Counted from the stretch's first letter, positions 33,659 to 43,105 are shown. The stretch is 64,000 bases of DNA from Methylorubrum thiocyanatum (GCA_014138645.1 JACJIB010000009.1:181562-245561), one strand, 5' to 3'. A program made the numbers and translations. The notes: a model not told the origin generated them from the letters alone.

Positions 33659-34903
33659 TCAGCTGTAGAGATACTTCCGGATCACGACGCTGAAGCCGAA
33701 CAGCGCCATCGCCACCAGCGCGACGATGCTGGTGATCAGGTGGCGGCGCGGCTCGATCGCCGAGACGGGCACCACCGGGTCGACCACGGGCGTGAAGAAC
33801 TCGATCTGACGGTTGGCGACGATGCGCGCCTGTTCGTTCGCCGCCAGCACCTTGTTGTAATAGAGCAGCGCGTTCTTGCGCTCGTTCTCCAGCCCCTCGA
33901 ACTCCGTCACCGCCTCCGAGAGCAGGCGCCGCTGCTCCGGATCGGTGCTCGTCATCTGCCGTTCGATCTTCTCGATGTTGTCGTCGAGATCCTGGATCTG
34001 CGCCTTCAGGTCCTGGATCTGCCGCCGCTCGGGCGCGAGGTCGCGCAGGCTCTGGTTGAGCTGAACCGAGAGGTCGATGCGCTTCTTGCGCAATTCCGCG
34101 ATGACCGAGAGGTTGTTCTTGCTGGTGATCTGCGCATCCAGCACGCCGGAGCGGTTGCGCAGGTCGCGCATGGCATGCTGCACCGTGACCAGGCGCTTCT
34201 CCGCGTTCTTGAGCTCGCGGGTGCTCTCGGCCAGGGCGGCGTTGCGCGCCTTCAGGCTGAGTTCGTTGACCATGCGCTCGCTCTCGTCCAGGAGCGCGCG
34301 GGCGAGCCTGTAGGATTCCTCCGGATCGAAGGCCGCGACCTTGAGGCTGACGATGCCGCCGTTCGCATCGACCGTGGTCGACACGCGCTTGTGCCAGTAG
34401 CGCATGAACAGCTCGATCGGCTCGTCGGCACTCATGCGCGAGAAGAAATCGATGCTGTCGCGCGAGAACATCTCCCGGAGCGGCATCTGCCGTTCCATGG
34501 TCTCAATCATCTGGCGGCTGCCGATGTAGCCCGTCGTGATCAGCGTGTCCTGGGCCACCATCTGCTTGGCCAGGGAGCTGTTGTTGCCCGTGTCCTCGCT
34601 CTGCACCTTGTCGACGTTGCCGAGCGCCGGGCGCAGGGCGAAGCGCGCCTCGGTGATGAAGCGGTCCGAGGCGATCAGGTAGAAATAGCCGGCGGTCGCC
34701 AGGGTCGGCAGGAGGAACAGCAGCAGGAAGAGGACGGGAATCCAGGGATCGCGCCGGATATGCGTCTGGTAGGCGCGGATGCCCTTCTTGTGGTCCGACT
34801 GGCGCGCGATGCGGGCGAAGCGCTTGAGCGATTCCGCCACGGCGGTCGAGCGGTCGGCGGTGCTCAGCGGCGCGCCGCTCGGGCTGCTGATCTCGGTGCT
34901 CAT
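33659..34903 (-). CDS. kpsE: Capsule export inner-membrane protein, KpsE/CtrB/BexC type
   Basis: A 414-residue polysaccharide co-polymerase-like protein. TM1 (WIPVLFLLLFLLPTLATAGY), the following LIASDRFITEARFALRPALG (typical of the KpsE/BexC/CtrB family), a long periplasmic coiled coil (AALAESTRELKNAEKRLVTV through LSEAVTEFEGLENERKNALL), and a C-terminal TM (RHLITSIVALVAMALFGFSV). It bridges the ABC transporter to the outer-membrane exporter. It follows kpsT by 181 bases. Start ATG 34903. Confidence 0.92.
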   Translation of the reverse strand: MSTEISSPSGAPLSTADRSTAVAESLKRFARIARQSDHKKGIRAYQTHIRRDPWIPVLFLLLFLLPTLATAGYFYLIASDRFITEARFALRPALGNVDKVQSEDTGNNSSLAKQMVAQDTLITTGYIGSRQMIETMERQMPLREMFSRDSIDFFSRMSADEPIELFMRYWHKRVSTTVDANGGIVSLKVAAFDPEESYRLARALLDESERMVNELSLKARNAALAESTRELKNAEKRLVTVQHAMRDLRNRSGVLDAQITSKNNLSVIAELRKKRIDLSVQLNQSLRDLAPERRQIQDLKAQIQDLDDNIEKIERQMTSTDPEQRRLLSEAVTEFEGLENERKNALLYYNKVLAANEQARIVANRQIEFFTPVVDPVVPVSAIEPRRHLITSIVALVAMALFGFSVVIRKYLYS

Positions 34904-35084
34904 GGTTTCCGTGCTCGCACGCCTCGGGCCGTCCGCTGCGCCGCGTCATGGGGCCGGGGCCCGGGGGCCACGGCGAATCCAGGGCGGACCGCACGCCAGC
35001 GTCTCTGGCCCGCCCTCGCGGCGAAAGCGTGTCCGAGCCTCGACAAAGCCGGCCGACACCCGCGCGGCGGGGCGGCGCAGCCCC

Positions 35085-35738
35085 TCAGCTGTTCAGGCGC
35101 CGGTAGGCCGTGATCGCCTCGTCGACGTCGTCGTAGACCACCGCCTGTCCGTTGATCAGGATCAGCGCCTGGCTGCAATACTCGCGGATCTGTTCCATGC
35201 TGTGGGAGATCAGGATCACGTCCGCGGTCTCGCGCCGCCTGTTGAACACCTCGGCGCATCGCTTCTGGAAGCGCGCATCGCCCACCGAGAGCGTCTCGTC
35301 GATGAGGTAGGTGTCGAAGGGAATGGCCATGCTCATCCCGAAGGCGAGCCGCGAGCCCATGCCCGAGGAATAGGTGTTGACCGGCATGTTCAGGTAGCTG
35401 CCGAGTTCGGAGAAATCCTCGACGAATTCGAGCACGCGCCGCGGATCCTCCCCGTAGATCCGGGCGACGAAGATGACGTTGTCCCGGCCCGTCATCTTCG
35501 CGTTGAAGCCGCCGGCGAAGCCCAGGGGCCAGGAGACCCGAAGGCCCCGGGAGATGCGGCCGCGGGTCGGCTCCTCGACCCCGGCGATGAGCTTCATCGT
35601 GGTCGATTTGCCGGCGCCGTTGATCCCCATGATGCCGTAGCTGATGCCGGGCTTCAGGGTGAAGTTCACCCGGTCGAGGATGGTGCGCCGCCGCCCATAG
35701 GTGGAATAGACCTTGGTGACGTTCTCGAAGCGGATCAC
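35085..35738 (-). CDS. kpsT: Polysaccharide ABC exporter ATPase, KpsT type
   Basis: A 217-residue ATPase subunit of a capsule ABC exporter. Walker A GINGAGKSTTMKLIAG, the Q-loop region GFNAKMTGRDNVIF, signature YSSGMGSRLAFGMSMAI, Walker B DTYLIDETLSVGD, switch His ISHSMEQIRE. The length and the LRVSWPLGF motif fit the KpsT/CtrD/BexA family. No ATG starts the domain. GTG at 35738 gives VIRFENVTKVY, matching family N-termini. Longer open frame upstream is shadow. The membrane partner KpsM is not next to it, so the permease must be elsewhere. Confidence 0.92.
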   Translation of the reverse strand: MIRFENVTKVYSTYGRRRTILDRVNFTLKPGISYGIMGINGAGKSTTMKLIAGVEEPTRGRISRGLRVSWPLGFAGGFNAKMTGRDNVIFVARIYGEDPRRVLEFVEDFSELGSYLNMPVNTYSSGMGSRLAFGMSMAIPFDTYLIDETLSVGDARFQKRCAEVFNRRRETADVILISHSMEQIREYCSQALILINGQAVVYDDVDEAITAYRRLNS

Positions 35739-35955
35739 GGTTCGATGGGCTCCGTCGGCGAACGGTGCGGGCCGGCCCCGCGGCATCGGAACTCTGCCCG
35801 ACACCCGCCGCGTCGCCGTTGAACCCGGCGCGGGGGCGAGCCGGAGCACCGGCATCTTGCGCCGGGCAAAAAGCCGGAAAAAGCGGCGAATCTGGGGACG
35901 ACGCCGCTGCCGACAACCGGGTTTCCGGCTCGCCGAAGGGAACTTCGCCTGCCGG

Positions 35956-38277
35956 TCAGGAGCGTTTGGGCGAAGCGACGCCGGCACGCCGGAGCGCGTC
36001 GGCGAGGGCGCCGTCCTGCGGTGGGGGAGCGGGCGCGGGGCGCGGCAGCCGCATCTCGGAGCGGCCGCCACCTCCGCGCGGCGCCGATGCCGGAGTCCCA
36101 TCGATCGGGTCGTCGAGCCGCATCGAGAGCGAGATGCGCTTTCTCGGCACATCGACGGCCAGCACCAGCACGCGCACCACGTCGCCGGTCTTCACCACCT
36201 CGGAGGGCGAGGCGATCCGCTTGCGGGCCATGGCCGAGATGTGGACGAGCCCGTCCTGGTGCACGCCGATATCGACGAAGGCGCCGAAGGCCGCGACGTT
36301 GGTGACGACGCCCTCCAGCTGCATGCCGGGCTTGAGGTCGCCGAGGGTCTCGACGCCCTCCTGGAAGCTCGCCGTCTTGAAGGCCGGGCGCGGGTCGCGG
36401 CCCGGCTTCTCCAGCTCGGCGATGATGTCGCGCACGGTCGGCACGCCGAAGCGCTCGTCGGCGAAGGCGGCCGGCGAGAGCGAGCGCAGGGCCGCGGTAT
36501 TGCCGATCAGCACGCGGATGTCGCTCTTCGTCGCCTCCAGGATGCGCCGCACCACCGGATAGGCCTCCGGATGGACGCCGGAGCGGTCGAGCGGGTCCGC
36601 GCCGTCGGGGATGCGCAGGAAGCCCGCCGCCAGCTCGAAGGTCTTCGCCCCGAGGCCCGGCACCTTCTTCAATCCGGCGCGGGTGCGGAACGGGCCGTTG
36701 GCGTCGCGGTGGGCGACGATCTTGTCGGCCACCGATGCGCCGAGGCCCGAGACCTGCGCCAGCAGCGGAGCGGAGGCGGTGTTCACGTCGACGCCCACGG
36801 CGTTCACCGCGTCCTCGACCACCGCTTCGAGGGAGCGCGACAGCTTCTGCTCGGTCACGTCGTGCTGGTATTGGCCGACGCCGATGGATTTCGGGTCGAT
36901 CTTCACGAGTTCCGCCAGCGGGTCCTGTAGGCGCCGGGCGATGGAGACGGCCCCGCGATGCGACACGTCGAGGTCCGGCAACTCGCGGGTGGCGATGGCC
37001 GAGGCCGAGTAGACCGAGGCACCCGCCTCCGACACCATGACCTTGGCCGTCTTCAGATCCGGGTTGGCGGCGAGGATCTCCGCGGCGAGTCGGTCGGTCT
37101 CGCGCGAGGCGGTGCCGTTGCCGACGGCGATCAGCTCGACGCCGTGCTGGCGGCAGAGCCGGGACAGGGAGGCCACCGCCTCCTTCCAGCGCCGTTGCGG
37201 CTCGTGCGGGTAGGTGGTCTCGACCGCCACCACCTTGCCGGTGCGGTCCACCACCGCCGCCTTCACGCCGTTGCGGTAGCCGGGATCGAGCCCGAGGGTC
37301 GCGCGACCGCCCGCGGGGGCGGCGAGGAGCAGATCCTTGAGGTTGCCGGCGAACACCTTCACCGCCGCCTCCTCGGCCCGCTCGAACAGGCGCGCGCGCA
37401 GATCCGCCTTGATGCCGGTGCGGATCTTGGTGCGCCACGCGATGCGGACGGTGTCGAGCAGCCACGCATCCGCCGGCCGGCCCCGGGCGGCGACGCCGAA
37501 CCGGCGGCAGATCGCGAGTTCGAACGGCCCCGGCATGCCGGCCGGGGAATCCTCCCCCTCGACGGTCAAGGCGAGGTCGAGCACCTCCTCCTTCTCGCCG
37601 CGGAACAGGGCCAGCACCCGGTGCGAGGGCATGCGCTCCAGGCGCTCGCGCCAGTCGAAATAGTCGGAGAACTTCTGGCCCGCCGCCTCCTTGCCCTTGC
37701 GCAGCTTCGACACGGCCTCGCCGCCGCGCCAGACATCCTCGCGCAGGCGGCCGATCAGGTCGGCATCCTCGGCAAACCGCTCGATCAGGATCGCCCGGGC
37801 GCCGTCCAGGGCCGCCTCCGCGGTCTCGATGCCCTTGGCCGGGTCGACGAAGCCCTGGGCCGCCCGCTCCGGCACCGTCTCCGGCCGCGCCAGCAGCGTC
37901 TCGGCGAGCGGGGCGAGGCCCGCTTCGCGCGCGGTCTGCGCCTTGCTGCGGCGTTTGGGCCGGAACGGCAGGTAGATGTCCTCCAGCCGCGCCTTGGTGT
38001 CGGCGCTCGCGATGGCGGCGGCGAGTTCCGGCGTCAGCTTGCCCTGGGCGCGGATGCTCTCGGTGATGCTGGCGCGCCGGTCGCGCAGCTCGCGCAGATA
38101 GCCCAACCGCTCCTCCAGGCTGCGGAGCTGCGCGTCGTCGAGCGAACCCGTCGCCTCCTTGCGGTAGCGGGCGATGAAGGGGACGGTGTAGCCGCCGTCG
38201 AGCAGGTCCACGGCCGCGGCCACCTGTCCCTCGCGCACGCCGAGTTCCTCGGCGATCAGCAGGTTCACGCTCTTCAC
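35956..38277 (-). CDS. tex: Tex family RNA-binding transcription accessory protein
   Basis: A 773-residue cytoplasmic protein of full family length. The N-terminal Tex domain (VNLLIAEELGVREGQVAAAV, DGGYTVPFIARYRKEATGSL), a YqgF/RuvC-like domain (ATLGLDPGYRNGVKAAVVDR), the helix-hairpin-helix part (VNTASAPLLAQVSGLGASVA, GLKKVPGLGAKTFELAAGFL) and the C-terminal S1 domain (GMQLEGVVTNVAAFGAFVDI, HQDGLVHISAM). Tex binds structured nucleic acids and affects transcription of toxin and stress genes. Start GTG 38277 (MKSVNLLIAEELG). In-frame ATG 38364 would add Pro/Arg-rich text. Confidence 0.95.
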   Translation of the reverse strand: MKSVNLLIAEELGVREGQVAAAVDLLDGGYTVPFIARYRKEATGSLDDAQLRSLEERLGYLRELRDRRASITESIRAQGKLTPELAAAIASADTKARLEDIYLPFRPKRRSKAQTAREAGLAPLAETLLARPETVPERAAQGFVDPAKGIETAEAALDGARAILIERFAEDADLIGRLREDVWRGGEAVSKLRKGKEAAGQKFSDYFDWRERLERMPSHRVLALFRGEKEEVLDLALTVEGEDSPAGMPGPFELAICRRFGVAARGRPADAWLLDTVRIAWRTKIRTGIKADLRARLFERAEEAAVKVFAGNLKDLLLAAPAGGRATLGLDPGYRNGVKAAVVDRTGKVVAVETTYPHEPQRRWKEAVASLSRLCRQHGVELIAVGNGTASRETDRLAAEILAANPDLKTAKVMVSEAGASVYSASAIATRELPDLDVSHRGAVSIARRLQDPLAELVKIDPKSIGVGQYQHDVTEQKLSRSLEAVVEDAVNAVGVDVNTASAPLLAQVSGLGASVADKIVAHRDANGPFRTRAGLKKVPGLGAKTFELAAGFLRIPDGADPLDRSGVHPEAYPVVRRILEATKSDIRVLIGNTAALRSLSPAAFADERFGVPTVRDIIAELEKPGRDPRPAFKTASFQEGVETLGDLKPGMQLEGVVTNVAAFGAFVDIGVHQDGLVHISAMARKRIASPSEVVKTGDVVRVLVLAVDVPRKRISLSMRLDDPIDGTPASAPRGGGGRSEMRLPRPAPAPPPQDGALADALRRAGVASPKRS

Positions 38278-38391
38278 GGGATCGGGCCTCGGTCGTGGTG
38301 GCAGGGCGGGTCGGACTGAGAGATCGGAGCGGCCGTCCTTCTCCGATCCGGCCGGACGGCGCAAGCGGCGCCCGCCCCATCGAGGGCGAGC

Positions 38392-39927
38392 TCAGTCGTC
38401 CGAACTGAAGACGCTGTCGCCGACGAAGATCATGTCGTGGTCGATCTCGGGCGGATCCTTCTGCGCGCCGTAGGCGAAGAACAGGCGCCGGCTGCGACCG
38501 TCCGCGCCGGTCAGCGTCAGGGTGTGGCGGTCGAGCCGGTACTGCCCGCCCTCCGGCGCGCGGCGTCGGCCGATCGCGGTGCCGACGCCGGTGCTCGCCC
38601 CGGAATTGAGCGCCCCGACCGAGCCGCCCCGCCCGTAGCGTCCGTCCGCCTTGAAGTCGTAGCGGCTCTCGACGGCGACCGCGACGTCGCCGCCCATGGC
38701 GCTGTTGCCGCCGCCCGACAGGCGCCGGTAGGAGCGCGCCACGCGCTCCTCGGCGCCGGCCGGGAAGGCCCGGAAGAAGCTGCCGTCGCCCAGGGCGTAG
38801 TCGGCCGCCTTGCCGTCCATGCCCGTCAGCACGAAGCCCCGCCCCTTGCGGGTCCAGCGGCCGAAGCGGCGGGGCTTCGCGCTCCGCTCGGCGGCGAGAT
38901 CGACATCCTCGAGTGCCGTGTCGTCAATCTCGTAATAGGTGCCGTCGGTGAAGACGATCAGCGGCTCGAAATCGATCGTCACCATGCCGCCGACGCCGAC
39001 GCCGGTGGTCGAGCGGAAATACACACCCTCCACCGCGTCCCAATTGGCGGCGTGGCGCGGTGGAGTCGAGGCGTCCGGCCCGGGGACGGGGGCGGGCGGC
39101 TGCGCCGGCCGGGCAGCGGCGGGCGGAGGCGCGTCCGGCGAGGAGGGCTGCGACGGGCGAGCGCCCGCCGGCCCCTTTGGAACCAGCCCCGCCTCGGTCA
39201 GCGCCAGCGCCTGAAGCTTGGCGGCGGGGATGAACTCGTTCGAGAGGGTGGCGAGGAAGCGCGGCAGCACGCCGAGCTGCCGCGCCGCCTTCCAGCCGGC
39301 GTGGTGGAGCACCATCCGCAGCTTGACCTGCTCGGCGAAGGCGGCGCGGCTCGCGGGCTGCGACAGCGGCGGCTTGTCCGCCATCGGCAGCACGAAGCGG
39401 CGGCGGATCGCCCGAAGCGCGGCCGGGCTCGGCTCGGCGGTCGCGTCGTTGGCCACCATCCATTGCAGGGCGACGAAGGCGGTGAGCACGTCGCCGGCAT
39501 CCGCCGGATCGAGCCCGGTGCCGTCGAGGAAACCGCGGACGATCGCATCGTAATCGTATGTCGCGAGTTCCCGGCCCGCCTCGGCCGCCGCGATCGGGTT
39601 GGTCGTCCGCAGGCTTCGCAGGTGCCGCTCCACCGTCGCCCGGCGCAGGTCGGGGGTGGTGACGAAGGGCAGGCGCCGATCCGGTTCGCTGCGCTCCGAT
39701 TCCCGCGCGGGCGCGGCGGTCTCGCTCGGCGACCGTGCGTCGATCCCAGGCCCGTCCGCCTGCGCCTGCCGCTGTCGGACCTCTCCGAGGACGCCTGTCC
39801 CGGCAACCTGCGCGCCGGCGGGCAGCGTCAGGAGCAGAAGGACACCGACGAGGCAGACCCGCGTCCCGGATCGGGGTTTCGGCAGCCGTGGCGGCGCTGG
39901 GTCGGGCAGGGTGGGGGCAGGGCGCAT
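38392..39927 (-). CDS. Large secreted unknown protein
   Basis: A 511-residue protein. An N-terminal signal/anchor (SGTRVCLVGVLLLLTLPAGA) is followed by a helical domain at about 85-260 (VERHLRSLRTTNPIAAAEAG, AEQVKLRMVLHHAGWKAARQ, LPRFLATLSNEFIPAAKLQA), a Pro/Ala linker (about 265-310) and a beta-rich C-terminal domain (GVYFRSTTGVGVGGMVTIDF, ADYALGDGSFFRAFPAGAEE, HTLTLTGADGRSRRLFFAYG). The C-terminal half reads like a repeated WG/lipocalin-like barrel. No named family is certain. It follows the next upstream gene with a two-base gap, so it is co-transcribed. Start ATG 39927. Confidence 0.75.
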   Translation of the reverse strand: MRPAPTLPDPAPPRLPKPRSGTRVCLVGVLLLLTLPAGAQVAGTGVLGEVRQRQAQADGPGIDARSPSETAAPARESERSEPDRRLPFVTTPDLRRATVERHLRSLRTTNPIAAAEAGRELATYDYDAIVRGFLDGTGLDPADAGDVLTAFVALQWMVANDATAEPSPAALRAIRRRFVLPMADKPPLSQPASRAAFAEQVKLRMVLHHAGWKAARQLGVLPRFLATLSNEFIPAAKLQALALTEAGLVPKGPAGARPSQPSSPDAPPPAAARPAQPPAPVPGPDASTPPRHAANWDAVEGVYFRSTTGVGVGGMVTIDFEPLIVFTDGTYYEIDDTALEDVDLAAERSAKPRRFGRWTRKGRGFVLTGMDGKAADYALGDGSFFRAFPAGAEERVARSYRRLSGGGNSAMGGDVAVAVESRYDFKADGRYGRGGSVGALNSGASTGVGTAIGRRRAPEGGQYRLDRHTLTLTGADGRSRRLFFAYGAQKDPPEIDHDMIFVGDSVFSSDD

Positions 39928-39929
39928 GA

Positions 39930-40523
39930 TCAGTCTCGGCGCTCCGGTCCGCAGGCGGAGAGAGGAAGGCGGGTGAGGAGGAAGACGCGGTTCTGCGCAT
40001 CCGGCGGCACGAAGCGGCCGCTTGCCCGGCACGTCGCGTCCGGGCTGAAGCCGGGCGCAGAGACCACCGGCTGGGCGAGCCGCGAATCCGCGTCGTCGTT
40101 GACGAGCCTCAGCCGGCCGTCGGGCAGGAGATCGACGGCGAAGCTGCCCGCGCAGCTCGCGCCGCGCCCGCAGCGGCGGATGCGTCCGCCGGTCTCGGCG
40201 CAGCCGATCTCGCCCTCGGCCCTTCCGCCGTCTGCGAACGCGATGCGGAGCGTCAGGTCGAGTTCCGGGTCGATCCGGTCGGCCTGCGGACGCCGCTCGA
40301 TCAGGCTGCGGGACGAGCCGGAGAGATGGATCGAACTCACCACCTGCCCCGGGTGGCGGGCGAGATGGTCCGCGTCGTAGCGGCGTCCGTAGCAGGCGCC
40401 CGCCGCGGGGAAGGCGCGCTCGGCGGCGACGCCGATGCCCTCGGCGCGGGCGCCGCCGAAGGGAAGCACGGCGAGGACCGCGAGGAGCCGGGCAAGGCGC
40501 GGCATCGAGGATCTCGGACCCAT
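39930..40523 (-). CDS. Secreted Cys-containing unknown protein
   Basis: A 197-residue protein. Signal peptide MPRLARLLAVLAVLPFGGAR after six leading residues, and a mature beta-rich domain with Cys pairs (AGACYGRRYDADHLARHPGQ, GEIGCAETGGRIRRCGRGAS with a further Cys, ATCRASGRFVP, LSACGPERRD), likely disulfide-bonded in the periplasm. No family recognised. Start ATG 40523 or, equally, 40505. Two bases separate its stop from the downstream large secreted protein. Confidence 0.7.
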   Translation of the reverse strand: MGPRSSMPRLARLLAVLAVLPFGGARAEGIGVAAERAFPAAGACYGRRYDADHLARHPGQVVSSIHLSGSSRSLIERRPQADRIDPELDLTLRIAFADGGRAEGEIGCAETGGRIRRCGRGASCAGSFAVDLLPDGRLRLVNDDADSRLAQPVVSAPGFSPDATCRASGRFVPPDAQNRVFLLTRLPLSACGPERRD

Positions 40524-40567
40524 CACGCTCAAGTCCCTCGCGCAGCGCGGGCGTCGCCCCATCCGCA

Positions 40568-40882
40568 TCACGGCAGCCACGCGCCGATGAGCGCCCGCAG
40601 GCCGATGCCGAGCCAGATCACGAGCGTCAGCAGCATGAACGGCAGCAGCAGGACCACCAGCCAGCCCATCATCAGAAGCGTGTAGAGCAGCCCGCCGATG
40701 TCGATGCCGGCGACGAGGCAGGGATGCGCGCTCGCCTCGTCCACCCGGCAGCCGGTGAAATGGGCCAGCGCGAAACCGAGGGCGAACAGCAGGGCCGGCA
40801 TCCAGACGACGACGGTCGCGGCGAGCATCATGGGCCGGCTCCATCGCCGCCGCTTTGTCCGGTACGGCTTTCGCCCATCCAT
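40568..40882 (-). CDS. Small two-span membrane protein
   Basis: A 104-residue protein. Basic N-terminus (MDGRKPYRTKRRRWSRP), span 1 (MMLAATVVVWMPALLFALGF), a short loop with two Cys (FTGCRVDEASAHPCLVAG), and a long second hydrophobic region (LLYTLLMMGWLVVLLLPFML, LTLVIWLGIGLRALIG) that may be two spans. The pattern resembles small membrane proteins with a conserved Cys-loop found in proteobacteria, function unknown. It lies 44 bases upstream of the secreted Cys protein. Confidence 0.75.
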   Translation of the reverse strand: MDGRKPYRTKRRRWSRPMMLAATVVVWMPALLFALGFALAHFTGCRVDEASAHPCLVAGIDIGGLLYTLLMMGWLVVLLLPFMLLTLVIWLGIGLRALIGAWLP

Positions 40883-40971
40883 GGTGTGCCTCCGCCGCCG
40901 ATTGCAGGGTGACGCGTGCGACCCGGACGCGCCGCCACGGCATCCGCCGGGATCCGGCCGGTCTGGGCCCG

Positions 40972-41079
40972 ATGGCCCGTGGTCTCGCGACGGCCGGTTG
41001 GCGGCTGCGCGACGTGCTCGCCCAGGATGCCTGCCTCGACGCGGGCGGGGCTTGGCGGGACGGGGCCTGCCGGCACTGA
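40972..41079 (+). CDS. Possible 35-residue small protein or gene remnant
   Basis: On the plus strand, in the 202-base gap between two minus-strand genes, MARGLATAGWRLRDVLAQDA then CLDAGGAWRDGACRH. The D-x-CLD-x-GG-x-W-x4-C ending is a pattern common at the ends of small alphaproteobacterial membrane or lipoproteins. No ribosome binding site is visible. It may be a fragment of a longer lost gene. Confidence 0.3.
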   Translation: MARGLATAGWRLRDVLAQDACLDAGGAWRDGACRH

Positions 41080-41084
41080 AAGGC

Positions 41085-42074
41085 TCAGCGCATTGCCACC
41101 GAGGCGGCGACGCGCTCGGCGCGGGCCAGCGCATCGGCCCGACCGGCATCGGCGACGCCGATCACCCGCAGGTAGCGCCCGCGATCGAACACCGTCGTCT
41201 GGGTCATGCCGAGGGCGCGGCCGTTCCTGGTGTCGGTCCCGGTGCCGCGCAGGCGCACCACGACGGCCTCGCCCCGGCTGCTGCGCTCCTCGTCGGTGAT
41301 GGCGACGTCCCGCAGGTCCTTCTGCGTGGTGAAGAGCCGGCGGGCATAGGCGAGCTCCGCGCCCTCCGGCACCGGCACCTGGCCGAGGGAGGGCGTGACG
41401 ACCACCAACGGCTGCTCGCGCTCGGGGTCGACGTCCTTCGGACCCTCGGTCAGGATCAGGCCGTTGCCGGCAAACACCCCCATCGGCCGGAAGCCGGCCA
41501 TGTCGCCCACCGTGTAGGGCAGGGCCGCGACCTGCTCGGTCAGGCTCGCCTTGGGCCGGAAGGCGATGGTGCGCAGGGCCGCCTCGACGGCGGGTGCCGG
41601 CACCTGCCGGGCCGCCTTCTCGGGCACCTGCACGGTGACGAGGCCGGTGCCGGCGTCGCCGCGCACCACCGCCACCCACTTCGCATAGGTGAGCCCGTTG
41701 GCGCTCTGGCGGCCGCGCAGAACGAAGCCCTTGCCGCCCGCCACCGTCAGCGGCTCGGGGCCGCCGTTCACCCGGAAGCCGGACGGCGCCAGGGCCTCGG
41801 GGGTGAACTTCCCGTTGATCTGGTTCCAGGCTTCCGGCGGCATCTCCACGAGGATGATCGAGGCGCCGGTGCGATGCTCGAAGCCCGCGAAGCTCGAAGA
41901 CGGAATCATGCCGGGCGGCGGCGCGAGGCCGAGCGATCCGGCGGGCGGGAAGACCGGCTCGGCCGCGCGGGCCGGGACCGAAAAGGCTATCAGTCCGGCC
42001 ATCAGGCCGCTCAGAGCCCAGCTTTTCGGAACGAGACGGGCGAGAAGGCCGCGCCGCGGGGTGCGATCGGTCAT
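41085..42074 (-). CDS. Secreted unknown protein, 329 residues
   Basis: A signal peptide (SGLMAGLIAFSVPARAAEP, after a basic start MTDRTPRRGLLARLVPKSW) leads into a soluble domain. That domain shows SSFAGFEHRTGASIILVEMP, TYAKWVAVVRGDAGTGLVTV and VEAALRTIAFRPKASLTEQV, which resembles a repeated fold like DUF-type putative lipoproteins that bind other proteins. The C-terminal half contains ERSSRGEAVVVRLRGTGTDT and a Tyr/Leu/Arg-rich strand. It is preceded by the 320-residue secreted protein with 68 bases between. No enzyme motif is seen. Confidence 0.75.
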   Translation of the reverse strand: MTDRTPRRGLLARLVPKSWALSGLMAGLIAFSVPARAAEPVFPPAGSLGLAPPPGMIPSSSFAGFEHRTGASIILVEMPPEAWNQINGKFTPEALAPSGFRVNGGPEPLTVAGGKGFVLRGRQSANGLTYAKWVAVVRGDAGTGLVTVQVPEKAARQVPAPAVEAALRTIAFRPKASLTEQVAALPYTVGDMAGFRPMGVFAGNGLILTEGPKDVDPEREQPLVVVTPSLGQVPVPEGAELAYARRLFTTQKDLRDVAITDEERSSRGEAVVVRLRGTGTDTRNGRALGMTQTTVFDRGRYLRVIGVADAGRADALARAERVAASVAMR

Positions 42075-42142
42075 GGTCGTGCTCTCGAAGGCGGGGTGCA
42101 GGCAATTGGGGAAGGTTATTCCGGAGGAGGCCGGCAGCGGGA

Positions 42143-43105
42143 TCAGCGGGTGGCGACGCGGCTGATCACGAAGGTGTTGCCGGAGAACTGGACCTGCCCC
42201 GGCGCGCTCATGTGCTCCAGCATCAGGCGCAGGTTGCGGCCGAGCCGCGCCGAATCGGAGCGGGTCTCGTACCAGTACTCGGCGGTGGCCCCGCCCGAGC
42301 GCACCGGGCGGTGGTGCTCGTAGCAACGGAAGGCGGCCATGTACTCCTCCGCCGCCTGCACCTCCTGCGGCGAGAACCCAGTGAGGCGCACGACATAGGC
42401 CGTGGGCAGGCCACCGCAGGATTCGCCCGCGGCCGCCGCGGCCGGCGGGGGCTCGGCGCCAGGCAGAGCAGGCGGGAGCGTGTTCAGGGGCGCGCCCGCC
42501 TCGGCGGCGCGGCGGGGCGCGATCACGCCGTCGAGCTTGGCCGTGAGCGCGGTGGCGACGTCGGCGGCGATGCTTTTGGCCTCGGCGCCGACCCGTTCGA
42601 GCAGGCATTCCCGGTCGCAGCCCTGCGGCAGGGGCGGAAGCTGCAGCCCCGCCACCTCGAAGGCGCCGAGCGATTGCCCGGTGCGCACGTTGAGGAGCCG
42701 GCCGGGGATGCGCACTTCCGGCCGCACGATGTCGGAATAGGCCGACTTCGAGGCCGAGGCGTAGACCTGGAACACCGCCACCACGTCGAGGGGCGGGTTC
42801 TGGACCGCGCGGGCGACCTCGATCAGCTCCGCGTCGCGGCGGCGGACCCGGTTGGCCTGGGTGATCCCCATCGCCACCGCCGTCTCGTCGTAGACGTTGT
42901 AGCCGCGCAGGTTCATCGTCTCGGAGAGTTCGGCGATGACCCGCTGGAAGATGCGGTTGCCGCGAGGCACGGAATCCTCGTCGGCATCCTCGCCCATCAC
43001 GACGAGGTTGGGCCGGGTCTGAGCCTGCGCCTGCGCGGAAAGACCGAGGAGGGCGCTGCCGAGGAGGGCGAGGGCGGCGAGGGTTCGGATCGGGTCACGC
43101 AGCAT
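42143..43105 (-). CDS. Secreted unknown protein, 320 residues
   Basis: Signal peptide (LAALALLGSALLGLSAQAQAQ). The first half is a periplasmic alpha/beta domain that looks like the TolB-N/CsgG type (LVVMGEDADEDSVPRGNRIF, QRVIAELSETMNLRGYNVYD, VVAVFQVYASASKSAYSDIV). A Pro/Ala linker follows (about 205-230), then a small C-terminal domain with Cys (CGGLPTAYVVRLTGFSPQEV, YMAAFRCYEHHRPVRSG). Start ATG 43105 is chosen because AGGA lies eight bases upstream. ATG 43114 is alternative. 46 bases after the OmpA-domain gene. The first half may be a lipoprotein-like scaffold. Confidence 0.7.
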   Translation of the reverse strand: MLRDPIRTLAALALLGSALLGLSAQAQAQTRPNLVVMGEDADEDSVPRGNRIFQRVIAELSETMNLRGYNVYDETAVAMGITQANRVRRRDAELIEVARAVQNPPLDVVAVFQVYASASKSAYSDIVRPEVRIPGRLLNVRTGQSLGAFEVAGLQLPPLPQGCDRECLLERVGAEAKSIAADVATALTAKLDGVIAPRRAAEAGAPLNTLPPALPGAEPPPAAAAAGESCGGLPTAYVVRLTGFSPQEVQAAEEYMAAFRCYEHHRPVRSGGATAEYWYETRSDSARLGRNLRLMLEHMSAPGQVQFSGNTFVISRVATR

